This document shows, piece by piece, positions 1 through 9,153 of a DNA stretch of 60,402 bases. Positions within the stretch are counted from its first letter, which is position 1. Every line of letters begins with the position of its first letter. Both the position numbers and the translations under genes were made by a program. The notes beneath the pieces were generated by a model, which had not been told where the DNA came from, made no database searches, and was given only the letters and a program-made list of their open reading frames with translations. The DNA comes from an uncultured Pelagibacteraceae bacterium (GTDB lineage: Bacteria; Pseudomonadota; Alphaproteobacteria; Pelagibacterales; Pelagibacteraceae). The DNA lies in assembly GCA_902573705.1 (NCBI GenBank), contig CACGKR010000002.1, positions 1 to 60,402 on the forward strand, given 5' to 3'.

Positions 1-305
1 GTCAAATGCCTTTATATAGAAGATTGCCTAAAAGAGGTTTTAACTCATTTAGCAAACAAAACATTGCGATATTAAATCTAGAAAAGATACAGTTTTACAT
101 AAGTAAAAAAAGTATTAAGACTACTGAAATATTAAACTCTGATCTACTTAAAAAATTAAAATTAATAAATAAAAATTCAAATAAATTAAAAATTTTAGGA
201 ACTGGTGAGATTAAAGATAAAATAGACATAGAAGCAGATTTAGCATCAAAATCAGCTGTAGCCAAACTTGAAAAAATAGGTGGATCTATTCAATTGAAAA
301 AATAA
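1..305 (+). CDS. rplO: 50S ribosomal protein L15, C-terminal part (5' end outside window)
   Basis: This is the end of the L15 gene of the spc ribosomal operon. The reading frame is open from base 3 and gives a Gln codon followed by MPLYRRLPKRGF, which matches the conserved L15 core GGQxPLxRRxPKRGF, so the internal Met is not a true start. The remaining ~100 residues form the C-terminal rRNA-binding domain and end in a lysine-rich tail. secY follows 10 bp downstream, the usual order in this operon. Only the missing N-terminus is uncertain. Confidence 0.95.
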   Translation, partial: QMPLYRRLPKRGFNSFSKQNIAILNLEKIQFYISKKSIKTTEILNSDLLKKLKLINKNSNKLKILGTGEIKDKIDIEADLASKSAVAKLEKIGGSIQLKK

Positions 306-315
306 TAACAATTTA

Positions 316-1596
316 ATGAGCGCCAGCACACCTTCAAATGACTTAAGAAATAGAATAATTTTTTCTATCGCTATATTAGCAGTTTATAGATTTGGAACTT
401 TTGTACCATTACCAGGAATTGATCCTGATCAGTTAAAAATTTTAATGGATGGTAATCAAAAAGGTTTATTAGGCATGTTTAATGTTTTTGCAGGAGGTGC
501 TGTCAGCAGAATGGCAATTTTTGCTTTAGGAATAATGCCCTATATTTCATCATCAATTATTGTTCAACTTCTTACTGGTGTTTCAGATTATTTTAAAAAC
601 TTAAAAGCACAAGGAGAAAATGGAAGAGCAAAAATAACTCAAATAACAAGATATGGAACTGTATTGCTTGCAACTGTTCAAGGATATGGTTTAGCTGTAG
701 GTTTAGAGTCATCTGCTAATTTAGTAATAAATCCTGGCTTATTTTTTAAAATATCAACAGTAACTACTATTGTTGCTGGAACAATTTTTTTAATGTGGTT
801 AGGTGAGCAAATAACTCAAAGAGGGATTGGTAATGGTATATCACTAATTATTTTTGCAGGCATAGTTGCAGAAATACCAAGAGCACTTGTCACAACTTTT
901 GAACTTGGAAGAACTGGAGCTGTTTCAACTATTATGATTATAGCAATTTTTGTCCTTTTAATATTAACAATTCTTTTTATTGTTTTTATGGAACGTGCTT
1001 TAAGAAAGATTTTAATTAATTATCCTAAAAGACAAATGGGAAATAAAATGTACGGTGGTGAATCATCACATTTACCTTTAAAGATAAACCAGGCTGGTGT
1101 TATACCAGCTATATTTGCCTCCGCTTTATTATTATTACCTGTAACATTTTCAAATTTTAATTTATCTGAAAGTGAAACTTTTTTAAATATAAGCTCTTAT
1201 TTCACTCAAGGCCAACCTTTGTATATGTTATTATATGCATCAGGAATAATTTTTTTTACATTTTTCTATACTTCAATAACTTTTAATCCAACTGAAACAG
1301 CTGATAATCTAAGAAAATATGGTGGTTTTGTTCCAGGAATTAGACCAGGTGAAAGTACTGCACTTTATATTGAAAATATTTTAACAAAATTAACTACCAT
1401 TGGAGCCTTATACCTCACATTAGTTTGTTTAATGCCAGAGTTTCTCATCGCAAATTATCCGATACCTTTTTACTTAGGAGGAACATCTATATTAATTGTT
1501 GTAGTTGTTGCGATAGATACAGTTACTCAAATTCAAACAAGATTAATGAGCTCACAATACGAGCAATTAATTAAAAAAACTAAATTTGGAAAATAA
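316..1596 (+). CDS. secY: Preprotein translocase subunit SecY
   Basis: SecY is the channel subunit of the SecYEG protein export complex in the inner membrane. The 426 aa product starts directly in the conserved N-terminal block with YRFGTFVPLPGIDP and then shows about ten hydrophobic segments. Other SecY landmarks include GIMPYISSSIIVQLL in the plug/TM2 region, GEQITQRGIGNGISLIIFAGI in the middle, and NPTETADNLRKYGGFVPGIRPG in the cytosolic loop. The length is close to the usual 430-440 aa. It lies between rplO and adk, with 4 bp to the adk start, and is cotranscribed with the ribosomal genes. Confidence 0.98.
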   Translation: MSASTPSNDLRNRIIFSIAILAVYRFGTFVPLPGIDPDQLKILMDGNQKGLLGMFNVFAGGAVSRMAIFALGIMPYISSSIIVQLLTGVSDYFKNLKAQGENGRAKITQITRYGTVLLATVQGYGLAVGLESSANLVINPGLFFKISTVTTIVAGTIFLMWLGEQITQRGIGNGISLIIFAGIVAEIPRALVTTFELGRTGAVSTIMIIAIFVLLILTILFIVFMERALRKILINYPKRQMGNKMYGGESSHLPLKINQAGVIPAIFASALLLLPVTFSNFNLSESETFLNISSYFTQGQPLYMLLYASGIIFFTFFYTSITFNPTETADNLRKYGGFVPGIRPGESTALYIENILTKLTTIGALYLTLVCLMPEFLIANYPIPFYLGGTSILIVVVVAIDTVTQIQTRLMSSQYEQLIKKTKFGK

Positions 1597-1600
1597 TTAA

Positions 1601-2164
1601 GTGAATATTATTTTGTTTGGTCCCCCAGGCGCAGGTAAAGGAACGCAAGCTAAATATATTCAAGAAAAAATTAATGGTTTCCAAATATCAACTGGTGATA
1701 TGTTAAGAGATGAAATTAAAAAAGATTCAGATATTGGAAAAAAAATAATTAATGATATGAATGATGGAAAATTTGTTAGCGATGAAATAGTTAACGAACT
1801 AATTAAAAACATTATTTCAGATCCTCAAAGAAAAGGGAAATTAATTTTTGATGGATATCCCAGATCACTAAATCAGGCTAAAAATTTAGATATATTATTA
1901 AATGACTCAAAACAAAAAGTAGATCTTATTTTTTTCTTAAATGTAAACAAAGATACAATTGTTAAAAGAATTGAAAAAAGAAAAATTATTGAGAATAGGG
2001 CTGATGATGACTCAGATACTATTATTAAAAGATACGATACTTACATGGAAACAACTAAACCCGTTTTAGAGTTCTATTCAAAAAATCCAAATTTTTATGA
2101 AATTGATGGATCTTTAGAAATTGAGGAAATAACAGCTAAAATAGATAGTTTTATTAAGGTTTAA
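1601..2164 (+). CDS. adk: Adenylate kinase (short form)
   Basis: Adenylate kinase interconverts ATP, AMP and ADP in the cytoplasm. The 187 aa protein opens with the P-loop GPPGAGKGTQ at residues 7-16, followed by the AMP-site STGDMLR and FDGYPRSLNQA. The LID region is short, passing from KRKIIENRADDD directly into the C-terminal helix, so this is the small form without the large zinc-type LID seen in ~215 aa enzymes. The start is GTG. It sits in the standard place after secY, and the next gene has its own promoter-like sequence. Confidence 0.96.
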   Translation: MNIILFGPPGAGKGTQAKYIQEKINGFQISTGDMLRDEIKKDSDIGKKIINDMNDGKFVSDEIVNELIKNIISDPQRKGKLIFDGYPRSLNQAKNLDILLNDSKQKVDLIFFLNVNKDTIVKRIEKRKIIENRADDDSDTIIKRYDTYMETTKPVLEFYSKNPNFYEIDGSLEIEEITAKIDSFIKV

Positions 2165-2168
2165 GGCG

Positions 2169-2196
2169 TTGACTTTAAAAGATCTTCTTATATAAA
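2169..2196 (+). promoter_or_regulatory. Sigma70-type promoter upstream of rpsM
   Basis: TTGACT and TATAAA are separated by 16 bp in the 56 bp gap between adk and rpsM. They match the -35 and -10 consensus at five of six positions each. This is one of the few sizeable gaps in the ribosomal cluster and would let rpsM-rpsK-rpoA-rplQ be transcribed separately from the spc genes. It is predicted from sequence only. Confidence 0.6.
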
Positions 2197-2220
2197 AGGC
2201 TAAAAATTATCTCAAAATTT

Positions 2221-2604
2221 ATGGCTCGTATAGCAGGTATTAACATTCCCCAAAACAAGTTAGTCCAAATAGGTCTTACATATATATATGGAATAGGTGA
2301 TAAATTTTCTAAACAAATTTGTTCATCATTAGAAATACCAAGTAAAAAAAGAGTTAATGAATTAACAGATGAAGAAATTTTAAAAATAAGAGAATATATA
2401 GATCAAAATTTTAAAGTTGAGGGTGATTTAAGAAGAGATTATTCCTTAAGCATAAAAAGATTGATAGACTTAGCTTGTTACAGAGGCTCTAGACATAGAA
2501 AAAAACTTCCAGTTAGAGGTCAAAGAACAAGATGTAATGCAAGAACAAGAAAAGGTAAAGCAATCGCAATTGCAGGCAAAAAATTAACACCACTTAAAAA
2601 ATAA
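2221..2604 (+). CDS. rpsM: 30S ribosomal protein S13
   Basis: S13 sits in the head of the small subunit and contacts the P-site tRNA and the 50S subunit. The 127 aa product begins [13 protein letters not shown] and carries the helix-two-turns-helix core [14 protein letters not shown]. The C-terminal tail [16 protein letters not shown] is diagnostic. The length is slightly above the usual 118-122 aa because of a basic C-terminal extension. It is followed 2 bp later by rpsK. Confidence 0.97.
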   Translation: MARIAGINIPQNKLVQIGLTYIYGIGDKFSKQICSSLEIPSKKRVNELTDEEILKIREYIDQNFKVEGDLRRDYSLSIKRLIDLACYRGSRHRKKLPVRGQRTRCNARTRKGKAIAIAGKKLTPLKK

Positions 2605-2606
2605 TT

Positions 2607-3056
2607 ATGGCTAAAATTGATAAGGTTGAAAATAAAGACCAAAAAATTGAAAAATCTTCAAAAAAAATTAATAAAAGTTCATATTCAAAAAAGAAGAAAA
2701 TAAAAAAAAATATTCTAAATGGAATAGCGTATGTACAGTCGACTTTTAATAATACAATAATCTCAATAGCAGATACAAATGGAAATATTGTTTCATGGGC
2801 TTCAGCTGGACAGAAAGGTTTTAAGGGTTCGAGAAAATCAACTCCTTATGCAGCTCAAATTGCTGCCGATGCTGCTGCATCGAAAGCATTAGAGTATGGA
2901 ATGAAAACTTTATCTGTAGAAGTAAAGGGACCTGGCTCGGGTCGTGAGACTGCTCTAAGAGCATTACAAGCAAGAGGTTTCAAAATTTTATCAATAAAAG
3001 ATACTACACCAATGCCACATAATGGAACTAGACCACCAAAAAAGAGGAGAGTTTAA
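2607..3056 (+). CDS. rpsK: 30S ribosomal protein S11 with lysine-rich N-terminal extension
   Basis: S11 is a platform protein of the small subunit that binds 16S rRNA near the mRNA exit. The conserved part starts around residue 37 ([17 protein letters not shown]) and includes [27 protein letters not shown] and the C-terminal [14 protein letters not shown]. The 149 aa length exceeds the usual ~129 aa because about 30 residues of Lys/Ser/Asn-rich, probably disordered sequence precede the domain. The stop overlaps the rpoA start by one base. Confidence 0.96.
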   Translation: MAKIDKVENKDQKIEKSSKKINKSSYSKKKKIKKNILNGIAYVQSTFNNTIISIADTNGNIVSWASAGQKGFKGSRKSTPYAAQIAADAAASKALEYGMKTLSVEVKGPGSGRETALRALQARGFKILSIKDTTPMPHNGTRPPKKRRV

Positions 3057-4084
3057 TGGAAACAGAAAATGTAAATATCAAAAATTGGAAGTCATTAATA
3101 AAACCATCCAAGTTAGATGTAAAAATAAGCGATGACCTAACCCAAGCTACAATTGTTGCTGAACCACTTGAAAAGGGATATGGACTGACTCTTGGAAATT
3201 CTTTAAGAAGAATTTTATTATCTTCAATACGAGGAGCTGCAGTAACATCTATACAAATCGATGGCGTTCTTCACGAATTTACATCAATAAAAGGGGTACG
3301 AGAAGACGTAACTGATATAGTTTTAAATGTAAAATCACTTGCATTAAAATGTATGTCAGATGGAACAAAAAAATTAATTTTGGATGCCAAAGGCCCTGGA
3401 GAAATTAAAGCTTCTGATATTACGCCAATTGCTGATGTTGAAATTTTGAACCCTGATATGGTAATTTGTAATTTAGATGAAAATACCAACTTTCATATGG
3501 AAATGAATGTTAACACAGGCAAAGGCTATGTTCCAGCAGACTTAAACAAACCTGAAGAACCACCCTTAGGATTAATTGCTATAGACTCTTTATATAGTCC
3601 AGTAAAAAAAGTTTCATATTCAGTCAGTACTGCAAGAGAGGGAAAAGCTTTAGATTATGATAAACTAACTATGGTTGTTGAAACAAATGGTTCTATATCC
3701 GCTGAAGATGCTGTTGCTTACTCAGCACGAATTTTTCAAGATCAACTTAAGATGTTTATAAATTTTGATGAGCCTGTCGAAGCACCAATAAAAGAAGTTT
3801 CTACAGAACCTGAATTTAATAAAAATTTATTAAGAAAAGTTGATGAACTTGAACTTTCAGTAAGATCAATGAATTGTTTAAAAAATGATAATATTATCTA
3901 CATAGGTGATTTAGTACAAAAATCTGAAGGTGAAATGTTAAGAACCCCTAACTTTGGAAGAAAATCTTTAAATGAGATAAAAGAAGTGTTAACTGGGATG
4001 TCTTTATACTTAGGTATGGAAGTGCCTAATTGGCCACCAGATAATATTGCTGAAATGTCTAAGAAATTAGAGGAGGCCATTTAA
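3056..4084 (+). CDS. rpoA: DNA-directed RNA polymerase subunit alpha
   Basis: RpoA dimerises to scaffold RNA polymerase assembly and its C-terminal domain contacts UP elements and activators. The 342 aa protein contains [19 protein letters not shown] (dimerisation/assembly motif, about residues 38-56) and the bipartite N-terminal domain. The C-terminal domain has [16 protein letters not shown] and [12 protein letters not shown]. Its length is normal for alphaproteobacteria. It overlaps rpsK by 1 bp at the 5' end and rplQ by 1 bp at the 3' end, which suggests translational coupling. Confidence 0.98.
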   Translation: METENVNIKNWKSLIKPSKLDVKISDDLTQATIVAEPLEKGYGLTLGNSLRRILLSSIRGAAVTSIQIDGVLHEFTSIKGVREDVTDIVLNVKSLALKCMSDGTKKLILDAKGPGEIKASDITPIADVEILNPDMVICNLDENTNFHMEMNVNTGKGYVPADLNKPEEPPLGLIAIDSLYSPVKKVSYSVSTAREGKALDYDKLTMVVETNGSISAEDAVAYSARIFQDQLKMFINFDEPVEAPIKEVSTEPEFNKNLLRKVDELELSVRSMNCLKNDNIIYIGDLVQKSEGEMLRTPNFGRKSLNEIKEVLTGMSLYLGMEVPNWPPDNIAEMSKKLEEAI

Positions 4085-4527
4085 TGAGACATGGAATGGC
4101 AAATAAAAAACTCAATAGAACTTCTGAGCATAGAAAAGCTCTCTTGAAAAATATGCTTAACACGCTTATAAAATATGAGCAAATCAAGACTACTTTACCA
4201 AAAGCTAAATTTTTAAAACCACAAGCAGATAAAATTATAACACTTGGAAAAAAAGATAATTTACAAACCACAAAACAACTAGTTTCTAAACTACAAGATA
4301 TTAAATGTGCAAATAAAGTTAAAAAAACTTTATCAAAACGATATGAAAATAGAAGCGGTGGCTATACAAGAATTATTAAAGCAGGATTTAGGTATGGAGA
4401 CAATGCACCAATGGCTATAATTGAATTTGTAGATAGAGATTTAGAAGCAAAAAGAGTCGATAAAAAGAAAAAAGATAATAATAAAGAAACACCTAAGGCT
4501 GAAGAAAAAAAACAGGCTATAGCTTAA
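4084..4527 (+). CDS. rplQ: 50S ribosomal protein L17
   Basis: L17 lies near the polypeptide exit tunnel of the large subunit. The N-terminus [20 protein letters not shown] is diagnostic, followed by KYEQIKTTLPKAK and the central GYTRIIKAGFRYGDNAPMAIIEF. A Lys/Glu/Ala-rich tail (about residues 122-147) extends beyond the globular fold, as in many alphaproteobacteria. It is the last gene of the alpha operon; the next gene starts 10 bp downstream and may be read through, since no terminator hairpin is visible. Confidence 0.97.
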   Translation: MRHGMANKKLNRTSEHRKALLKNMLNTLIKYEQIKTTLPKAKFLKPQADKIITLGKKDNLQTTKQLVSKLQDIKCANKVKKTLSKRYENRSGGYTRIIKAGFRYGDNAPMAIIEFVDRDLEAKRVDKKKKDNNKETPKAEEKKQAIA

Positions 4528-4537
4528 ATTTTAAATC

Positions 4538-5443
4538 ATGAAAAAGTCGTTTATCGTTGACTCAACGTATAACGATATGCGTATTGACCGATGGTTAAGA
4601 CATTCATTGGGTAAAATTCCTCAGGGATTAATAGAAAAAAGTTTAAGATCTGGAAAAATAAAATTAAATAAAAAAAAGATTAAAAGTTCATATAAGATAA
4701 AAACTAATGACAAAATTGAGTTATTTAACTTTAACTTTGATGAAAAAAAATTAAAAAATAAAATAAGATTTAATCCTACAAAAGAAATAATTAAATCCAA
4801 TGAAAATTTGATAATTGAAAATAATGAAAATTTTATAGTTTTGAATAAAAGTTCTGGTATTTCTGTCCAGGGTGGTACAAAATCTAAAAAAAACTTAGTA
4901 GATATTTTTGCTAAAAGCGAAATTTTTAAAAATAGCAAACCTTATTCTGTTCATAGACTTGATAAAGATACTTCAGGAGTATTTATAATTGCAAAAAAAA
5001 GAGAAAGTGCACAATTATTAACTTCACTATTTAGATTAAGAAAAGTGCATAAGACTTATTTAGCTATTTGCCACGGAGAATTACAAAAAAATTCTGGAGA
5101 ATGGAATGACCGCTTAATTAGATATGATGGAGATAAAAAGATTATTGAAAATGCAAGAACAATATTCAAAGTAATTGATAAAAATTCAGAAGCTAGTTTG
5201 GTAGAGCTTAAACCTATCACAGGACGTAAACATCAACTTAGAAAACAATTATATGCGTTAGGACAACCAATCTTTGGAGATATTAAATATAAATTATCAA
5301 ACTCAAATAAAGGTATTAATAAGAATTTAATGTTACACTCATATCAGATTAGATTTATGATTAACAATATCAAACACACTTATACAGCCTTACTACCAGA
5401 TTATTTCAGAAAATTATTAAAAGCTAAACGTTTAAATTTTTAA
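4538..5443 (+). CDS. RluA-family 23S rRNA pseudouridine synthase (RluC/D type)
   Basis: The enzyme isomerises specific uridines in 23S rRNA to pseudouridine. An S4 RNA-binding domain occupies roughly residues 12-70 and the catalytic domain follows. The active-site motif HRLDKDTSG is at 139-147, with Asp142 as the predicted nucleophile, and [14 protein letters not shown] is the second conserved block. RluC is the closest match by domain layout, but the exact target uridines cannot be read from sequence. The last 20 bases overlap the convergent lipB gene. Confidence 0.9.
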   Translation: MKKSFIVDSTYNDMRIDRWLRHSLGKIPQGLIEKSLRSGKIKLNKKKIKSSYKIKTNDKIELFNFNFDEKKLKNKIRFNPTKEIIKSNENLIIENNENFIVLNKSSGISVQGGTKSKKNLVDIFAKSEIFKNSKPYSVHRLDKDTSGVFIIAKKRESAQLLTSLFRLRKVHKTYLAICHGELQKNSGEWNDRLIRYDGDKKIIENARTIFKVIDKNSEASLVELKPITGRKHQLRKQLYALGQPIFGDIKYKLSNSNKGINKNLMLHSYQIRFMINNIKHTYTALLPDYFRKLLKAKRLNF

Positions 5444-6053
5444 GGTTTGAAATAAAATTTTTAATCAATATATTTTCTATACCATCATAATTTTGATCTT
5501 TTATATTTTTTAAATTTGTTATTCCTTTATCTGAAATTCCACATGGTATTATTGCTCTATATTTTTCTAAATCATTATTTATGTTTATTGAGAAACCATG
5601 ATAAGCAATCCATTTACTTACTCTAACTCCTATTGCAGCAATTTTTTTAATTTTTGTATCGTCATCATACCAGACCCCAATATTATCTTTATCTGGAAAA
5701 GAATTAATGTGATAATATTTAAGGGTTTCAATAATCGTTTGTTCAATAATAGATATAAATTTTCTTATATCCTTTTTTCTTTTTTTTAAATCTATAACAA
5801 AATAACAGATTAATTGTCCTGGTCCATGATAAGTTATTTTTCCACCTCTATTTGTTTTAAAAATTGTTATAGATTTATCAATAATTTCATCCTCATTATA
5901 TGCTTTTCCTGCAGTGTAGATTTCATCGTGTTCTAAAATCCAAATTAAATCATTAGATTTATTTTGATCTATTTCAAGGAGACGTCTCTCCATAAGTGAT
6001 AAAGCATCTTCGTATTTTACTGGTTTTTGTGACTTTTTAATTTCTATATTCAT
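5424..6053 (-). CDS. lipB: Lipoyl(octanoyl) transferase LipB
   Basis: LipB moves octanoate from octanoyl-ACP to lipoyl domains of the 2-oxoacid dehydrogenases and the glycine cleavage H protein. The 209 aa product has the family block [15 protein letters not shown] (residues 70-84), the conserved lysine in KIKKIAAIG near 137 and the catalytic cysteine in IPCGISDKG at Cys171. The length is typical. It is convergent with and overlaps the pseudouridine synthase gene, and is divergent from mgtE with 60 bp between them. Confidence 0.95.
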   Translation of the reverse strand: MNIEIKKSQKPVKYEDALSLMERRLLEIDQNKSNDLIWILEHDEIYTAGKAYNEDEIIDKSITIFKTNRGGKITYHGPGQLICYFVIDLKKRKKDIRKFISIIEQTIIETLKYYHINSFPDKDNIGVWYDDDTKIKKIAAIGVRVSKWIAYHGFSININNDLEKYRAIIPCGISDKGITNLKNIKDQNYDGIENILIKNFISNLKNLNV

Positions 6054-6113
6054 TTATAAATTGTATTCTTTTTATTATGTATTAAAAGTTCCGTCAGAAT
6101 AATAGGTAAATTT

Positions 6114-7487
6114 ATGGCTTTAATAAAAAAAATCAAAGATAAAAAAGTCAATTTTGAATTTAATAAAGAATATATAAAAGTTGTAACTGATAAAATCTCT
6201 AATAATGATGCTCAGTTTATTACAAATTCTTTTAAAGCAATGCACCCAGCAGATGCTGCTGATATAATTGAGCATTTAAGTGAAAATGATAGAGAAAATT
6301 TAATTAAACTTAATAATTTCAAGATAGATCCAGAAGTATTTATTGAGCTTAATGAATCAGTTCAGACTGAAATTATTAAATATTTATCATCAGAAGCTAT
6401 TGTAAGAATATTAAAGAATCTCGAATCTGATGATGCAATAGCAATTTTAGAAAATGTTGATGAGAAAGATAAGAATTCTATTTTAAGCTTGTTGCCTCCA
6501 AAAGATCGTTTTGCTCTTTTAGAAGGTCTAAGTTATCCAGAAGAAAGTGCTGCAAGAATTATGCAGAGGGAGTTTACAGCTATTCCTAGCAATTGGTCTG
6601 TGGGACAAACAATTGATTACTTAAGAGAAAATGAGGATCTACCTGAACAATTTTTAGAAATTTATATTGTTGATGAAAATTTCAAACCTATTGGAGCTGT
6701 TCCTTCATCAAAAGTTTTAAGAACATCTAGAGAAACCAAAATGTCTTCAATAATGGATGACTCAATTTTTTTAATTCCAGTAGATATGGATAGAGAAGAA
6801 GTAGGGCATTCATTTGAAAATTATAATTTAAATTCAGCATGTGTTGTGGATAAAAATAACAAATTAGTTGGTATGATTACATCTGATGATGTCCTTACAG
6901 TTTTAAAAGAAGAAGCTGAAGAAGATGCTCTAAGATTAGCAGGGGTAGGAGACGAAGAAATTACAGATGGTGTGATTACAAAAACAAAAAGAAGGTTTAA
7001 CTGGTTGTTATTAAATTTATTTACAGCTTTTCTAGCTACTTATTGTATAAGTTTATTCGGTGCAACTATTGAACAAATGGTAGTTTTAGCCTTTTTAATG
7101 CCAATTGTTGCATCAATGGGAGGAAATGCTGGAATGCAAACTTTGGCTGTAACAATCAGAACTCTTGCTACAAACGACTTAACGAAAAATAATTTTAATC
7201 AAAATATATTTAAAGAATTTAACATAGGTATCTTAAATGGAATTATTTTTGCTATTATCAGTTCATTCATAGTTCAAATTTGGTTTCAGGATTACCAACT
7301 TTCACTAATAATTTCTATTTCAATGGTATTGACGATGGTTGTAGCAGGGTTATTTGGAATAGTAGTGCCTGTTACATTAAAGAAAATGAATATTGATCCT
7401 GCAATAGCATCTGGTGTTTTTGTAACTACAATTACAGATGTGATTGGTTTTGTTTCTTTTTTAGGTGTTGGTGCATATTTTCTATAA
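6114..7487 (+). CDS. mgtE: Magnesium transporter MgtE
   Basis: MgtE is an inner-membrane Mg2+ channel gated by cytosolic Mg2+. The layout is canonical: an MgtE N-domain of helical repeats (about residues 35-135, MHPADAADIIEHL), two CBS domains (about 140-260, including MQREFTAIP and ITSDDVLTVLKEEAEED), a connecting helix, and five membrane spans to residue 457. The pore motifs FLMPIVASMGGNAGMQ and GVFVTTITDVIGF are present. No M-box riboswitch could be recognised in the short 60 bp leader. It ends 3 bp before the convergent panC stop. Confidence 0.95.
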   Translation: MALIKKIKDKKVNFEFNKEYIKVVTDKISNNDAQFITNSFKAMHPADAADIIEHLSENDRENLIKLNNFKIDPEVFIELNESVQTEIIKYLSSEAIVRILKNLESDDAIAILENVDEKDKNSILSLLPPKDRFALLEGLSYPEESAARIMQREFTAIPSNWSVGQTIDYLRENEDLPEQFLEIYIVDENFKPIGAVPSSKVLRTSRETKMSSIMDDSIFLIPVDMDREEVGHSFENYNLNSACVVDKNNKLVGMITSDDVLTVLKEEAEEDALRLAGVGDEEITDGVITKTKRRFNWLLLNLFTAFLATYCISLFGATIEQMVVLAFLMPIVASMGGNAGMQTLAVTIRTLATNDLTKNNFNQNIFKEFNIGILNGIIFAIISSFIVQIWFQDYQLSLIISISMVLTMVVAGLFGIVVPVTLKKMNIDPAIASGVFVTTITDVIGFVSFLGVGAYFL

Positions 7488-7490
7488 ATA

Positions 7491-8303
7491 TTAAAAATTA
7501 TCAATTAGCCTTATTTTATTTAAGTAATATGCAATGAATATTTTAGAATTTTTTACCTTGTAAGAAGGTTGTAAATTTTTTTTATTTCTAATTTCTAGAT
7601 ATTCAATATTCAGATTGAATTTTTTTTTTAATTCTTTCTTTTTTGTTAAAATCACTTTTTTGGAAATTATTTTTTTTAAAAATCGTTTTTTAAAAGAAAT
7701 TAAGTTTTGAGCAATTTTTCCAGCTTTAATTAGATTATTTTTCTCTAAAAGTAAATTTCTTGAGGATAGAGCTAGTTTATTTTTATTTCTTATAGTTTTA
7801 CAAGATACAATTTTTGATTTAAAATTTTTTTCAATAAATCTCTTTACTAAGATTAATTGCTGAAAATCTTTTTCCCCCATGTATATTTTTGATGGTTTTA
7901 CAATTTTTGTTAAGCGAGTCATCACATCAATAACCCCTTCAAAATGGCCTTTTCTATATTTTGCGCATAGGATTTTATCTTTTTTTAAGAGTTGGATTTT
8001 AATTGGATTTTTTGAGTTATAAATTTGATTTTTTATTGGTATGAAAATGAAATTTACCTTTAATTTTTTTAAAATTTTTAAATCACTTTTTATATTTCGA
8101 GGGTATTTTATGTAATCATTTTTATTGTTAAATTGAGTAGGATTAACAAATATACTTACAATAGTTTTATTGCATTGAATTAATGATTTTCTAATTAATG
8201 AGATATGACCTTTGTGAAGACTTCCCATTGTAGGTACAAAACCTATATTTGAGTTACCTAATAATGCCTCATTTAAATCATTATTTGTTAATAAAATTTT
8301 CAT
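7491..8303 (-). CDS. panC: Pantothenate synthetase
   Basis: PanC joins pantoate and beta-alanine with ATP to make pantothenate for coenzyme A. The start at 8303 (MKILLTNNDL) is preferred over the track start at 8333, because the ten extra residues are not family-like and would leave only 4 bp to the divergent galU. Motifs are FVPTMGSLHKGHISLI with the HxGH nucleotide site, FVNPTQFN, and YMGEKDFQQLILVKRF. It has about 270 residues, slightly shorter than the usual 280-290, and is very lysine-rich. panB is not in the window. Confidence 0.93.
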   Translation of the reverse strand: MKILLTNNDLNEALLGNSNIGFVPTMGSLHKGHISLIRKSLIQCNKTIVSIFVNPTQFNNKNDYIKYPRNIKSDLKILKKLKVNFIFIPIKNQIYNSKNPIKIQLLKKDKILCAKYRKGHFEGVIDVMTRLTKIVKPSKIYMGEKDFQQLILVKRFIEKNFKSKIVSCKTIRNKNKLALSSRNLLLEKNNLIKAGKIAQNLISFKKRFLKKIISKKVILTKKKELKKKFNLNIEYLEIRNKKNLQPSYKVKNSKIFIAYYLNKIRLIDNF

Positions 8304-8337
8304 TTGTATTAAATATTTTAATAAGTAAAACATTTAA

Positions 8338-9153
8338 ATGATTAAACAAGCAATTATTCCACTCGCCGGATTAGGCACACGTTTATTACCTTTGACCAGT
8401 GTTTTTGCTAAAGAACTTTTGCCTATTAATGGCAAACCTGGAATTGAATACATTCTAGATGAGTGTATTGAGGCCGGCATCAAAGAAGTAGTTTTCATTA
8501 TTTCAAAAAAAAAACAAATGATCAAAAATTATTTTTATAATGATAAATTTTTTAAGAAGATTATTAAGAAAAAAAAAGATCCTAGAATTGTTAAAGAATA
8601 TAAAAAAATTTTAAAATATAAAAGGATGATTAAATTTGTTTACCAAAATAAACCTTTGGGAACAGGTGATGCTGTATTAAAAACAAAAAAATTTATCACC
8701 GATAATTTTTTTCTTATGTTATTACCTGATGATTTAATAATTAAGAAAAATTGTTCAATGTCGATGATTAATATACATAATCTTTATAAATCATCTGTAA
8801 TGGCAAGTATAAACGTCCCAAAAAAATCAGTTTCAAGATGGGGAATTTATAAATTAGGAAAAAAATTAAATAAAAATAATTACGTTATAAAAGATGTAAT
8901 TGAAAAACCCACAATCACTAAAGCACCATCAAATAAAGCTGTAATAGGAAGATATATTCTTCCAAAAAAGATATTTTCTAAATTGTTAAATCAAAAACCA
9001 GGTAAAGGTGGTGAAATTCATATTACTGATGCAATACAATCATTGATACAAAATAATGAAAAATTTGTTGCTCATAATTTCACTGGAAAATATTTGGATT
9101 GTGGAAGTATGAGTGGTTATATTAAATCAACATTAGAAATAGCAAAATCATGA
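8338..9153 (+). CDS. galU: UTP-glucose-1-phosphate uridylyltransferase
   Basis: GalU makes UDP-glucose from UTP and glucose-1-phosphate. The N-terminal nucleotidyltransferase signature IIPLAGLGTRLLPLTSVFAKELLPI is at about residues 6-30. LLPDDLII holds the metal-binding aspartate and GEIHITDAIQSL is conserved near the C-terminus. The 271 aa length is a little short for GalU. Its stop overlaps the ugd start by 4 bp, so the two enzymes form a two-step route from glucose-1-phosphate to UDP-glucuronate for surface polysaccharide or glycolipid. Confidence 0.94.
   Translation: MIKQAIIPLAGLGTRLLPLTSVFAKELLPINGKPGIEYILDECIEAGIKEVVFIISKKKQMIKNYFYNDKFFKKIIKKKKDPRIVKEYKKILKYKRMIKFVYQNKPLGTGDAVLKTKKFITDNFFLMLLPDDLIIKKNCSMSMINIHNLYKSSVMASINVPKKSVSRWGIYKLGKKLNKNNYVIKDVIEKPTITKAPSNKAVIGRYILPKKIFSKLLNQKPGKGGEIHITDAIQSLIQNNEKFVAHNFTGKYLDCGSMSGYIKSTLEIAKS

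Noticed and set aside
3271-3489. 72 aa minus-strand ORF inside rpoA
   Set aside because: It is a shadow of the strongly conserved rpoA reading frame and has no recognisable motif; the same holds for the other antisense ORFs in the track.
6054-6113. M-box magnesium riboswitch upstream of mgtE
   Set aside because: The divergent spacer is only 60 bp, far shorter than an M-box, and no conserved hairpins are seen.
8304-8333. Longer start for panC at 8333
   Set aside because: The ten added residues are not conserved and would leave 4 bp to the divergent galU ATG; MKILLTNN at 8303 is more plausible.
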